Notes under the pieces: model-generated | What the model saw: only the letters and a program-made list of their open reading frames with translations | Databases searched by the model: none | Told to the model about the DNA's origin: nothing | In this document: piece by piece, positions 27,419-36,236 of the stretch | Layout of the letters: each line of letters starts with the position of its first letter | Numbering within the stretch: the first letter of the stretch is position 1 | Assembly (NCBI GenBank): GCA_046074525.1 | Contig: JBJTOK010000062.1 | Coordinates: 33,719 to 97,718 of the forward strand | DNA: 64,000 bases | Reading direction: 5' to 3' | Origin: JAHEZL01 sp046074525 | GTDB lineage: Bacteria > Bacteroidota > Bacteroidia > Flavobacteriales_C > GCA-002722245 | Program-made: the position numbers and the translations under genes

Positions 27419-28621
27419 ATGAAACTTTCATTCTCAAATAAAATGGATAGCAAACAAGGTATTGAGGCTCTGTTTCTGTATGCTACAGAGGGGATACTGG
27501 TCACCAATGAAAAAGGTGAAATCACCCGCATCAATCCAAGCGCCGAAAAGCTTTTCGGCTATGAACCTGATGAATTACGCGGCAAAACAATAGAAGTCCT
27601 GATCCCTCGCCGACTGTCTCAAAAGCACTTGGATCACCGGGAAAAATTCAACCACAATCCGCACGCTCGTTCCATGGGTGCCGGAATGGATCTTTACGGT
27701 TTAAAAAAAAACGGCACCGAATTCCCGGTTGAAATCAGCTTAAGTCCTTACTCCACCGAGGAAGGGAAATTCGTCATCGCTTTCATCGTTGATATTTCCG
27801 TTAGAAAACTTGCTGAGGAGAAAATGAAAAATTATTCCTCTGAGCTGGAAAAGCAAGTGAAAAACCGCACCCTTATTTTGGAGGAAGCGATAGAAGAACT
27901 GGAAAAAACAAAAAAAGACCTGCATACTGCGCTGAATAAGGAAAAGGAGCTGAATGAACTGAAGTCACGCTTTGTATCCATGGCTTCTCATGAGTTCCGC
28001 ACACCATTAACTACAATGATGTCATCGCTGTCCCTGGTGACTTTATATGGCGAAAAAAACGACAAAACGAGTCAGGACAAACATGTTGGCAAAATTAAAA
28101 ATGCCATCAACAACCTCACCGATATACTCAACGACTTTCTATCGGTAAGTAAGCTGGAAGAAGGGAAAGTGGAGAACTTACCTGCCGACCTCAATCTGAA
28201 AAATTTTATCAGCGAAACCATCAGCGAACTTCAGCCACTATCAAGTTCACATAAAACACACTTTACTCATCATGGCAGGGAAAATGTGTCGGTCGATAAA
28301 AAATTGCTGCGCCATATCCTGTTCAATCTTATTTCAAACGGCATTAAATTTTCACCGGGAGCAGATCGCATTGACATAACGTCGGAAGTGCAAAACTCCT
28401 CGGTAAAAATCACTGTAAAAGACTACGGAATCGGTATTTCCGAAGCCGACCAGAAAAACCTTTTTGAAAGCTTTTTCAGAGGACACAATGCAACACATAT
28501 ACAAGGTACGGGGTTGGGACTCAATATCGTTGCAAGGTATGCTGAACTGATGAGCGCTACCATAGACTTTGAAAGCAAGGAGAATCAGGGATCATCCTTC
28601 ACAATAATTATCCCACAATGA
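27419..28621 (+). CDS. PAS-domain sensor histidine kinase
   Basis: 400 residues, no membrane segment, so cytoplasmic. Residues about 10-130 are a PAS domain (GEITRINPSAEKLFGYEPDEL, ARSMGAGMDLYGLKKNGTEFPVEISLS), then a coiled coil, a HisKA domain with SHEFRTPL (His191), and an HATPase_c domain (LFNLISNGIKFSP, VKDYGIGIS, GTGLGLNI). The PAS belongs to the PxxRxMG type seen in many kinases; the FixL heme histidine is replaced by Arg at the aligned position, so heme is not supported. Its probable partner is the receiver-CRP fusion encoded 43 bases downstream. Location beside the cbb3 cluster suggests a redox or oxygen-related signal, which is inference. Confidence 0.92.
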   Translation: MKLSFSNKMDSKQGIEALFLYATEGILVTNEKGEITRINPSAEKLFGYEPDELRGKTIEVLIPRRLSQKHLDHREKFNHNPHARSMGAGMDLYGLKKNGTEFPVEISLSPYSTEEGKFVIAFIVDISVRKLAEEKMKNYSSELEKQVKNRTLILEEAIEELEKTKKDLHTALNKEKELNELKSRFVSMASHEFRTPLTTMMSSLSLVTLYGEKNDKTSQDKHVGKIKNAINNLTDILNDFLSVSKLEEGKVENLPADLNLKNFISETISELQPLSSSHKTHFTHHGRENVSVDKKLLRHILFNLISNGIKFSPGADRIDITSEVQNSSVKITVKDYGIGISEADQKNLFESFFRGHNATHIQGTGLGLNIVARYAELMSATIDFESKENQGSSFTIIIPQ

Positions 28622-28664
28622 TTACCACTCAACAATCTGACTTTAAAACGAAAAAACATTCCAG

Positions 28665-29723
28665 ATGAAAAACATCCTCCTCATAGAAGACAATATCGAC
28701 GTAAGAGAAAACACAGCTGAGATTCTTACTTTGGCCAACTATAAAGTCACAACGGCCAAAAATGGTAAAGAGGGAGTTGAACTGGCTACGAAGGAAAAAC
28801 CCGACCTCATTATTTGCGATATCATGATGCCTGAACTCGACGGCTATGGCGTGCTGCACATGTTATCGAAAAACGACGAAACTGCCGTCATCCCTTTTAT
28901 TTTCCTTACTGCAAAAGCGGAGCGAACCGATTTGCGCAAGGGAATGGAGATGGGTGCCGACGATTACCTGACCAAGCCTTTCGACAATATTGAGCTACTC
29001 AACGCTATTGAAAGTAGATTGAAAAAATCTGAAGTAGCCAAAAGTGAATTCACCAAAAGCATGAGCGGGCTCAGCGATTTCCTTTTGGGTGCCAAAGAAT
29101 TTGAAGATCTCAAAAAACTGTCGGAAGAAAACGAAGTGCGCAGGCACAAAAAAAAGGAAAACATCTACTTTGAAGGCAATTATCCAAAGGGAATATTCTT
29201 TATCAATAAGGGAAAGGTGAAAACCTTCCGTACCAATGAACAAGGGAAAGAATTCATTACCGGACTTTATAAAGAAGGTGATTTTTTCGGCTACCTGGCC
29301 CTTCTTGAAGAAGGAAAATATTCGGATACAGCTGCCTGCATGGAAGATGCTGAAATATGCATGATTCCTAAAGAGCATTTTTATTCTCTGATTTATAAAA
29401 ATGCACAGATCTCCAGGAAATTCATCAAAATCATTTCCGATAATCTCGAAGAAAAAGAACAGCAATTGCTCAAGCTCGCATACAACTCGGTTAGAAAACG
29501 CGTTGCTGAAGCCCTGATCACTCTTTGTAAACGATACAAAAAAGATGACGAAAGTGTGTTCAGCATGAACATTCCCCGTGAAGACCTTGCCAACCTGGCG
29601 GGAACGGCTACAGAAACCACCATCCGCACCCTCAGCGATTTTAAGGAAGAAGGCATTGTGGACATCAAGGGCAGCACCATTATTGTAAAAGAATATGATA
29701 AACTGGTGAAAATGAAAAACTGA
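28665..29723 (+). CDS. Response regulator fused to a CRP/FNR-type transcription factor
   Basis: 352 residues. Residues 1-122 are a receiver domain (IEDN, phospho-acceptor Asp52 in IICDIMMPELDG, Lys in YLTKPF). Residues about 145-265 are a cyclic-nucleotide-binding-like domain (GIFFINKGKVKTF, GDFFGYLALLEEG), with a long dimerisation helix, and residues about 275-350 are an HTH_Crp domain (IPREDLANLAGTATETTIRTL). In the recognition helix Glu317 and Arg321 align with FNR Glu209 and Arg213, which read the TGA half-site. The cysteines are scattered and do not form the N-terminal FNR cluster, so an iron-sulfur sensor is unlikely; the signal should come from phosphorylation. Likely the regulator of the nearby TGA-N6-TCA boxes. 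The fusion is known in Bacteroidota but poorly characterised. Confidence 0.92.
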   Translation: MKNILLIEDNIDVRENTAEILTLANYKVTTAKNGKEGVELATKEKPDLIICDIMMPELDGYGVLHMLSKNDETAVIPFIFLTAKAERTDLRKGMEMGADDYLTKPFDNIELLNAIESRLKKSEVAKSEFTKSMSGLSDFLLGAKEFEDLKKLSEENEVRRHKKKENIYFEGNYPKGIFFINKGKVKTFRTNEQGKEFITGLYKEGDFFGYLALLEEGKYSDTAACMEDAEICMIPKEHFYSLIYKNAQISRKFIKIISDNLEEKEQQLLKLAYNSVRKRVAEALITLCKRYKKDDESVFSMNIPREDLANLAGTATETTIRTLSDFKEEGIVDIKGSTIIVKEYDKLVKMKN

Positions 29724-29732
29724 CCTCTATCA
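29721..29732. promoter_or_regulatory. Possible weak CRP/FNR-type box
   Basis: TGA (regulator stop codon), six bases, TCA, but without the ATATC extension of the other three boxes. It lies 74 bases before the next gene. By chance alone about 16 such minimal matches are expected in 64 kb, so this one is weak. Confidence 0.25.
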
Positions 29733-29806
29733 TGCCTCTATGTAACCGCACTCATTATAGATAGAACAAAGAGGTAGTATTTTTACTTCATCTAAGCAAA
29801 TAACCG

Positions 29807-30193
29807 ATGAAGATTAGCATTGACGACAGCAAAAAAATATTCCAGATACAGGAAGAATTCAACAAGCTCTTTCCCTATCTGAAAATTGAGTTTTTTTCAA
29901 AACCCCACGATCCCGGCTGTCCGTCGGCAAAAAAATTCATTAAGCATTGCAACAAAACCCTTGCAGAATGCCGCAGCATACACAAAAGAGGGAAAATCAA
30001 CATCTCACCTAAAACAACAGTGAATGAGCTGGAACAGGACTTCGGTAAAAATTATGGCCTGGGCGTCCAGGTTTTCCGAAAATCAGGTAAAGTGTGGCTG
30101 GAAACTACGGTGACTGACAGTTGGACCCTGGAAGAACAGAACAAGCAGGGGGAGGAATTGAGTACTTCTCCTCAAAATGGTAATGCTGCTTAA
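29807..30193 (+). CDS. Conserved-looking protein of unknown function at the end of the regulator operon
   Basis: 128 residues, soluble, basic. Contains FFSKPHDPGCPSAKKFIKHCNKTLAECRSIHKRG, with three spaced cysteines, then TTVNELEQDFGKNYGLGVQVFRKSGKVWLETTVTD, a beta-hairpin-like segment. I recall similar proteins beside low-oxygen regulators in Bacteroidota but cannot name the family. The C-terminal tail after about residue 110 is low-complexity and acidic/polar. It begins 83 bases after the CRP-fusion gene on the same strand and is probably co-regulated. Confidence 0.65.
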   Translation: MKISIDDSKKIFQIQEEFNKLFPYLKIEFFSKPHDPGCPSAKKFIKHCNKTLAECRSIHKRGKINISPKTTVNELEQDFGKNYGLGVQVFRKSGKVWLETTVTDSWTLEEQNKQGEELSTSPQNGNAA

Positions 30194-30306
30194 AAAGACA
30201 AATTCGGAACCGTAGTAAGGTAAGAGCTTAAGAGTATATACCTAAATTGCCTAATCCTCGCCAAGCATCGTTTGTAAAAACGAATATTCTCCTTAATTAC
30301 TTTATC

Positions 30307-30927
30307 TCATTTGATCCGGTTGAATCCCGCTTCTAATTTATAATCCCGTTCGATGGAATATATTTCACCTTTATCAAGCATCTCTTTAAATTTTGATCTC
30401 GGAAAGGTCAACTCCAACTCTTTCACAAAATAATCACCATCCCATAAATCACTCACATAACCACTATATGAAGAAGTGTTCATGTATACAGAAATTGCAT
30501 CTTTTTTAACGGAAGCCAATCTGAAAAAATAAAAGGATGTTTCATTATTCCCATTTTTCCTGATCGCATAAACATCACCCACCTTTGGATCATTGAAAAA
30601 AGCTTCTTTCTCCTTTTCATTATCGTACCCAATTTTTACAAACAGAAGAATAAAAGCAGCCAACAGTATCAAAAATGAATAAGCGAAGAAAGGAGCTTTA
30701 ATTGTTTTCTGATAATGACTAGTGTTAAAATACACCGGCTTCCCGCAAGAAAGACATCGTGCTGTTACAATATTTTCTCCTATTGGAAAAATCGGAATAA
30801 CGCAACAATGAGCCACATCTCTATATACACTTACCTCAACTCCAATAGCATTACAACTGCCACAAACCTCATGCGCATCTTTAAACTTCTTGATGCGAGC
30901 TCTCCTAGTACCATATACTAAAAACAT
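30307..30927 (-). CDS. Zinc-ribbon membrane protein of unknown function
   Basis: 206 residues. The N-terminal cytoplasmic part has CGSC (about residues 22-25) and CLSC (about 57-60), plus CC in AHCCVIPIFPIG, a zinc ribbon resembling that of zinc-ribbon membrane proteins of the zf-ribbon/DUF type. A membrane helix follows at about residues 80-100, and then a soluble domain of about 105 residues with strand-like pattern (VGDVYAIRK, SFYFFRLASV). I do not recognise the C-terminal domain. It stands alone; 30194-30306 downstream shows nothing I can name. Confidence 0.65.
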   Translation of the reverse strand: MFLVYGTRRARIKKFKDAHEVCGSCNAIGVEVSVYRDVAHCCVIPIFPIGENIVTARCLSCGKPVYFNTSHYQKTIKAPFFAYSFLILLAAFILLFVKIGYDNEKEKEAFFNDPKVGDVYAIRKNGNNETSFYFFRLASVKKDAISVYMNTSSYSGYVSDLWDGDYFVKELELTFPRSKFKEMLDKGEIYSIERDYKLEAGFNRIK

Positions 30928-31054
30928 ACTTGTCTGAGTAATTTCTTGTTTAGTCGATTAAAACTACACTTTTTTTTTAAAAAATGTACCGCTCCGGCAA
31001 CACACCCACTCAAAATAAATCTCCCCTTTTCCTTTTACTACCCAGCTATGTTGT

Positions 31055-31062
31055 TATTTTTG
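31055..31062 (+). promoter_or_regulatory. TAnnTTTG -7 element upstream of the TlpA-like lipoprotein gene
   Basis: TATTTTTG, exact consensus, 21 bases before the ATG at 31084. The transcript could carry the thioredoxin-like lipoprotein, peptidase and lpxH genes, which are almost contiguous. Confidence 0.5.
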
Positions 31063-31083
31063 TATAGTTAATGCAAAAGCAAA

Positions 31084-32214
31084 ATGACTAGAAAAACATT
31101 AAAAATATTCGGTCAGTTCATCCTGACTCCCTTGCTGCTGGCGGTAGTGAGCTGCGGACTCATGTCGCCAAAGGGCAATTTCAATGAAACTGTCCATGGG
31201 GTGATCAAGAATGCCGGTGACGATTTCATGATTGTAGAGAAGCTTTCTACCAAAATTGAACCTATCGACACCATTGAGCTGGATGACGACGGTTCCTTTA
31301 CATTCAAGCATAAAACGGATACGGCATGGTTCTACCGTTTCCGACTCCAGAACAAAAACACCTGGGTGCAGGTGCTCATCCACCCCAACGATAAGCTGGA
31401 AATTACCGCCGATGCCAACAACTTCATCAAATCTTTCACTATTAATGGCAATGCCAAATCTGAAAAATTCAGAGAATACCTGAGAGCTTTCATAGCATTT
31501 GGTGAATCCCGGGATTCACTCAACCAGGTTTACCAGACAGCGCAAGCCGAGAACAAAGCCCACCTCATTTTTGATGATACACAAAAGAAATACATGAAGG
31601 TGATGGACGATTTCGAAAACTATTCGCGCACTTTTGTATTGGCCAATCCTGATAACCTCGGAAGTCTGGTAGCCGTTCAGAATCTCGACCCTGTGAAAAA
31701 CCCTGATGTGATAAACAAACTCACCGCCGGTTTGAAAAAAGCTTATCCTAACCAGCCCTACGTTAGCGATTATATTGAAAAAACAGAAAAAATGCTTGCC
31801 CTCTCTATCGGCGGAACAGCTCCTGACATTACACTTAGTGATCCTGAAGGAAAGGTTTTGTCGCTGTACAGCTTAAGAGGCAAAGTAGTCCTCATCGATT
31901 TCTGGGCCACCTGGTGCGGTCCTTGCCGCAAGGAGTTCCCTTTCCTGAAAAATGCCTATACTACTTATAAAGACAAAGGTTTTGAGATTTTCAGCGTGTC
32001 TCTCGACAAAGACATGACTACCTGGAAAAATGGTATTCAATCTTATGGTCTCACCTGGAAGCATGTGCTCGAATCGCAAACAGGAGAAGCTTCCAGGACT
32101 TACGATGTAACTGGCATTCCTAAAACATTACTGATCGACAAGGATGGAAAAATCCTCGCTGTTGACCTGCGTGGTGAAGCATTGCTTGCAAAACTGGCTG
32201 AAGTTCTCAAGTAA
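31084..32214 (+). CDS. TlpA-like thioredoxin-fold lipoprotein (DUF4369 + redoxin)
   Basis: 376 residues. A lipoprotein signal ends AVVSC (lipobox, Cys24). Residues about 30-130 match the DUF4369 pattern common in Bacteroidota thiol proteins (IKNAGDDFMIVEKL, DTIELDDDGSFTF). Residues about 240-376 are a thioredoxin fold with active site Cys278-GPC281 in FWATWCGPCRKEFP and the cis-proline region TGIPKTLLIDKDG. It should act as a disulfide reductase in the periplasm. Followed by the M1 peptidase gene after 3 bases. Confidence 0.92.
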   Translation: MTRKTLKIFGQFILTPLLLAVVSCGLMSPKGNFNETVHGVIKNAGDDFMIVEKLSTKIEPIDTIELDDDGSFTFKHKTDTAWFYRFRLQNKNTWVQVLIHPNDKLEITADANNFIKSFTINGNAKSEKFREYLRAFIAFGESRDSLNQVYQTAQAENKAHLIFDDTQKKYMKVMDDFENYSRTFVLANPDNLGSLVAVQNLDPVKNPDVINKLTAGLKKAYPNQPYVSDYIEKTEKMLALSIGGTAPDITLSDPEGKVLSLYSLRGKVVLIDFWATWCGPCRKEFPFLKNAYTTYKDKGFEIFSVSLDKDMTTWKNGIQSYGLTWKHVLESQTGEASRTYDVTGIPKTLLIDKDGKILAVDLRGEALLAKLAEVLK

Positions 32215-32217
32215 GCA

Positions 32218-35200
32218 ATGAAGAAGGCGTTACATCTTCTCTTTACCTTATTGATATCCACTCCTTCCTTTGCTTACTGGCAACAGGAAGTGAACTACAC
32301 CATCGATGTTAGTTTGAACGATGAAAAGCACGAACTCAATGCTTTCATCTCCATGGAGTACATTAATAACAGTCCCGACACCCTTACCTACCTCTTTATT
32401 CACCTTTGGCCCAATGCCTACAAAAACGAAGAAACCGCTTTGGCCAAGCAGCTGATGGTACTCCAGAAAACAAACTTCCATTACGCCGATAAAAAGGACA
32501 AGGGATATATCGACAATCTGGATTTTAAGGTCAATGAGCAAAGCGTGAAATGGGATTTCCACAAACAGCAGATCGATATTGCCAAAGTGGAATTGAACCA
32601 ACCCTTGTTGCCCGGACAGAAAATTAAACTCACCACCCCATTCAGGGTTAAAATTCCTTTGGGTACTTTTTCACGACTGGGTCATATTTCGCAAAGCTAC
32701 CAAATCACACAGTGGTATCCTAAGCCGGCGGTGTATGATGCGCAAGGCTGGCACCCGCTCAACTACCTTACGCAAGGGGAGTTTTATTCGGAGTACGGTT
32801 CTTTCAACGTGAAAATCACTTTACCCGATAATTATGTAGTGGGCGCTACAGGTGATCTGCAGGGCGAATCGGCAAAAAGTGAAACCGAATGGCTGCTGTA
32901 CAAAGTGAAACAAACCGAAGAAAAAATAAAGAAAACAGACATTAAGAAATGGGCGAATACTTTCAACCGAAAGAACGACACCACGCATACCGCCTCCAGC
33001 AAGCATTACAAAACACTGCATTATTTCCAGAAAGACATTCATGATTTCGCCTGGTTCGCCAACAAGGAATGGAACGTACTGAAAGGAGAAGTTTACTTGC
33101 CGAAATCGCAAAGGAAGGTGGACACCTGGGCGATGTTCACCGATGCCGAGGCTTACTTCTGGCAACATGCGCTCACCTATCTTCATGATGCTACTTTCAA
33201 ATATTCCCTTTGGAATGGCGAATATCCTTACAATCATGTTACAGCGGTGGATGGATCATTATCGGCAGGCAGCGGTATGGAATATCCCAACGTAACGGTG
33301 ATTGGTGAAAGCAACAGCGATGTGAGTCTGGAAGAAGTGATCATGCACGAAGTGGGACACAACTGGTTTTACGGTATCCTCGGCAGCAATGAGCGCCGCA
33401 ATGCGTGGATGGATGAAGGCATCAACTCTTTCAACGAGATGCGTTATCTCAAGGAAAAATATCCAAAGGCTTATGCCTCCTCTTTGCTGTTTGGTCCGGT
33501 GCACTTCCTGCTTGGTAAAAACGATCCGCCACTAACAGAGATTTATTACATCAACTATATCCATCAGGCGCTGAAAGGTGAAGATCAGAAACTCAATCTT
33601 TCTGCAGAGAAGTTCAGCAACGACAATTATGGCGGCATCGTTTATTCCAAATCAGCAGCTATTTTCAATTACCTTTTTTCTTATCTCGGTCAGGAGAAAT
33701 TCGATTACTGCATGCAGATGTATTTCAATCAATGGAAATTCAAGCATCCGCAGCCGAAGGATCTGGAGCAGATTTTCAAGGAAAACTGCAAAGAGGATTT
33801 GTCGTGGTTTTTTGATGATTTACTGAAGACGGATAAGGTTTTGGATTATAAAATTCTGAGAACTGAATTTGAATCGAATCTTGCTTGTCTCGGTGGCGAT
33901 GACTCACATGTTTTTAATGTAATAGTTAAAAACACCGGAGATATTGAAGGTCCGGTTTTAATCTCCGTATACAAAGGCGATACTTTACTTGAAGAACATT
34001 GGTACAAAGGATTTAAAGGCGTTGCCAAACTTGAACTTAGGAATACAGATTTTGATCACACCAAAATTGTAATTGACGGCAACCACGTTATGCCCGAGAT
34101 CAACCGATCGAACAATAGCATAGGCGCTATAAATGATGGTTTCCATGCAACATATATTTTCCAAAAAATGGAACCCATCAAATTCCGTCTCGGCCTGAGC
34201 ATGGAAAATCCTAAATACAACAACGTTTATTACCTGCCCACAATGGGCTATAATGAGCACGATCGTTTTATGCTCGGACTCGCTTTCCACAACTACCAGT
34301 TCCCGATGAAGAACACGCGTTTCTGGGTGAATCCGATGTATTCGTTCAGCAACAAAGTAATCAATGGCGATGCGCATTTGCGTTATTTTATCCGCAAACC
34401 ACTTCCTTTTCTCAGCGGCATGGAAATCGGCGTAGCAGCGAAGCAATATTCCATTCAGGAGTACGCCGGACTTAACGCACAATTCCACAAAATTGAGCCT
34501 TCCGCAAGTTTTATCTTCAAAAAGAAAAATGCCAATTCTCCTTATTCTACCGAATTGGTGACACGCATGATCAGCATCAACAATGAAATGATTGCTGGGT
34601 TGGGCGACAATAAATTTGAGGTGCGCAACGAATGGAAAAATTATTACGAGGCTAAACTCATCTGCAATAAGAAAACAGCAACACAGCATTTTAAAATTAC
34701 GCCTTTGCTGCAAAGCGGACCCGATTTCGTGAAGACAAGTATCACCGGTGAGTTCCGATTTACGCTGAGCGAGAAAGGCGATGAATTGAAGATTCGCTTG
34801 TTCGGTGGAAAATTCCTTGATCAGACTTCAGTGATCAATCAGCAATTCACCCTGCGCGGTCAGCGCGAAGAAGATTACCTCTACGACAATGTGCTGCTGG
34901 GCAGAAACATGTACAATCCGATTTACCTCATGTCGCATCAGATTACGATGGCCGACGGCGGATTCAAGTTTGGATTATACGGTAATGATATGCGTGCCAG
35001 CGATTGGATCACTACCGCGGGGATTACTTACGATTTGCCGATTCCGATTAAAATCGGAAAAAATGAAAAATACTTTTTCGCTCTTTTCGCTGATATCGGC
35101 ACCTCTGAAGCTTTCACAGGCAACAATGTTTCGTTTTATTACGACAGTGGAATACAGCTCACACTCTTCAGAGATGTTGTGGAAATTTATCTCCCACTCT

Positions 35201-35325
35201 TCCTTTCCAAAGACATCAGCGATTCCTACGAAACATCGGTTTATCCCTACAATTATTTCCAAAAAATTCGTTTCTTGCTGAATCTTAACAACCTGAATTT
35301 GTTGAATGAACTGAAGAAATTGTAA
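32218..35325 (+). CDS. M1-family zinc metallopeptidase with C-terminal barrel-like extension
   Basis: 1035 residues. A signal peptide (about 1-18, ending AYW/Q) precedes an aminopeptidase N-like domain with the zinc motif His377-EVGH381 and the third ligand Glu400 in MDEGINSF, and the substrate motif GSGMEYPN (GxMEN-like, with Tyr in place of Asn spacing). About residues 600-1035 have no peptidase homology; instead amphipathic strands (FRLGLSMENPKYNN, FMLGLAFHNYQFP, FRFTLSEKGDELKIRLFGGKFL, KYFFALFADIGTSE) end in an aromatic-rich C-terminus, a pattern of an outer-membrane barrel. That part is inference. Its stop overlaps the lpxH start by one base. Confidence 0.9.
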   Translation: MKKALHLLFTLLISTPSFAYWQQEVNYTIDVSLNDEKHELNAFISMEYINNSPDTLTYLFIHLWPNAYKNEETALAKQLMVLQKTNFHYADKKDKGYIDNLDFKVNEQSVKWDFHKQQIDIAKVELNQPLLPGQKIKLTTPFRVKIPLGTFSRLGHISQSYQITQWYPKPAVYDAQGWHPLNYLTQGEFYSEYGSFNVKITLPDNYVVGATGDLQGESAKSETEWLLYKVKQTEEKIKKTDIKKWANTFNRKNDTTHTASSKHYKTLHYFQKDIHDFAWFANKEWNVLKGEVYLPKSQRKVDTWAMFTDAEAYFWQHALTYLHDATFKYSLWNGEYPYNHVTAVDGSLSAGSGMEYPNVTVIGESNSDVSLEEVIMHEVGHNWFYGILGSNERRNAWMDEGINSFNEMRYLKEKYPKAYASSLLFGPVHFLLGKNDPPLTEIYYINYIHQALKGEDQKLNLSAEKFSNDNYGGIVYSKSAAIFNYLFSYLGQEKFDYCMQMYFNQWKFKHPQPKDLEQIFKENCKEDLSWFFDDLLKTDKVLDYKILRTEFESNLACLGGDDSHVFNVIVKNTGDIEGPVLISVYKGDTLLEEHWYKGFKGVAKLELRNTDFDHTKIVIDGNHVMPEINRSNNSIGAINDGFHATYIFQKMEPIKFRLGLSMENPKYNNVYYLPTMGYNEHDRFMLGLAFHNYQFPMKNTRFWVNPMYSFSNKVINGDAHLRYFIRKPLPFLSGMEIGVAAKQYSIQEYAGLNAQFHKIEPSASFIFKKKNANSPYSTELVTRMISINNEMIAGLGDNKFEVRNEWKNYYEAKLICNKKTATQHFKITPLLQSGPDFVKTSITGEFRFTLSEKGDELKIRLFGGKFLDQTSVINQQFTLRGQREEDYLYDNVLLGRNMYNPIYLMSHQITMADGGFKFGLYGNDMRASDWITTAGITYDLPIPIKIGKNEKYFFALFADIGTSEAFTGNNVSFYYDSGIQLTLFRDVVEIYLPLFLSKDISDSYETSVYPYNYFQKIRFLLNLNNLNLLNELKKL

Positions 35326-36080
35326 TGGCTGAAAAAAACAAAATATATTTTCTTTCCGATTTCCACCTCGGTGTTCCGAACAGGAAGGAGAGCTTGCTGC
35401 GCGAAAAGAAAATCGTTTCTTTTCTCGATTCCATCAAGGATTCAGCAGCAGAGATTTATTTTGTGGGTGACATTTTCGATTTCTGGTTTGAGTACAAACA
35501 TGCTGTGCCGAAAGGCTATGTACGCCTGCTGGGAAAGATGGCCGAATTGGCCGACAGCGGAATAAAACTGCACATTTTCACAGGCAACCACGACATGTGG
35601 ATTTTCGATTACCTGCCCTCTGAAACCGGTGCTTCTTTATATAGAACACCAATTGAAAAAACTTTCAACGGGAAGACTTTTTTAATTGGTCATGGCGACG
35701 GATTAGGCCCAGGTGATATAGGTTACAAGTTCATTAAGAAAGTATTTGCGAGTAAAGTTTGTCAGTGGTTGTTTGCCCGTATTCACCCTAATCTCGGTAT
35801 TACAGTCGCCAATTTCTGGTCGGGAAAAAGCAGAATGGCAAATGCTATAAAAGACCAGATTTATTTGGGTGACGATAAAGAATTTCTGACTGTTTTCTGC
35901 AACGATACTTTGAAAACGAAGCACTACGATTATTTCATTTTTGGTCACCGCCACTTGCCTCTGGATACGGTTTTGTCCAATAAAAAATCACGATACATCA
36001 ACCTAGGAGAATGGGTTGTGAATCCACATTATGCAGTGTTTGACGGGAGTGAACTCAAACTGCAAAGTCTGGTTAACTAA
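35325..36080 (+). CDS. lpxH: UDP-2,3-diacylglucosamine diphosphatase LpxH
   Basis: 251 residues. Hydrolyses UDP-2,3-diacylglucosamine to lipid X in lipid A synthesis. It has the calcineurin-like phosphoesterase metal motifs in order: DFHLG, GDIFDFWFEY, GNHDMWIFDY, GHGDGLGPGD and FGHRHLPL. Length is usual for the LpxH of Bacteroidota. The ATG shares one base with the stop of the peptidase gene (TAATG), so it is the last gene of that transcript. A hairpin follows 40 bases downstream. lpxK and an LptF/G permease gene elsewhere in the window belong to the same pathway. Confidence 0.94.
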   Translation: MAEKNKIYFLSDFHLGVPNRKESLLREKKIVSFLDSIKDSAAEIYFVGDIFDFWFEYKHAVPKGYVRLLGKMAELADSGIKLHIFTGNHDMWIFDYLPSETGASLYRTPIEKTFNGKTFLIGHGDGLGPGDIGYKFIKKVFASKVCQWLFARIHPNLGITVANFWSGKSRMANAIKDQIYLGDDKEFLTVFCNDTLKTKHYDYFIFGHRHLPLDTVLSNKKSRYINLGEWVVNPHYAVFDGSELKLQSLVN

Positions 36081-36120
36081 CTCTCAGCGAAGTTTTCAAC
36101 TTCAATAATATCTAAAACTT

Positions 36121-36172
36121 TTCTCGCGTCTGTCATCCTTCGGGAGTACCCTCAGGATGACAGACACGAGAA
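36121..36172. repeat. Palindrome of the GTCATCCT...AGGATGAC type, possible terminator after lpxH
   Basis: 19-base arms (36121-36139 and 36154-36172) with one mismatch, followed by five A and preceded by T-rich sequence. It sits between convergent genes. The same core is a common dispersed palindrome in this phylum. Confidence 0.65.
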
Positions 36173-36180
36173 AAAATCAC

Positions 36181-36224
36181 GAGGAGGTTGCTTCATTTTT
36201 GGGTACGAAAATTTCGCAATGACG
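36181..36224. repeat. Half copy of the CGTCATTGCG repeat
   Basis: GAGGAGGTTGCTTCATTTTT followed by GGGTACGAAAATTTCGCAATGACG: the right arm only. The left arm is absent and its place is taken by the unrelated palindrome at 36121. Confidence 0.8.
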
Positions 36225-36236
36225 AACGCGATCGAA

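Noticed and set aside
27450..27810. FixL-type heme PAS in the histidine kinase
   Set aside because: The region contains NPHARSMGAG, which recalls FixL, but when the GAG/GIG positions are aligned the heme histidine position is Arg and the His is two residues off. This is the common PxxRxMG PAS type.
29721..29732. Fourth CRP/FNR box counted as firm evidence
   Set aside because: It has only the minimal TGA-N6-TCA; about 16 chance matches are expected in a window this size.
33985..34713. 242-codon minus-strand open frame opposite the M1 peptidase
   Set aside because: Shadow of the coding strand; no start signals or domain.
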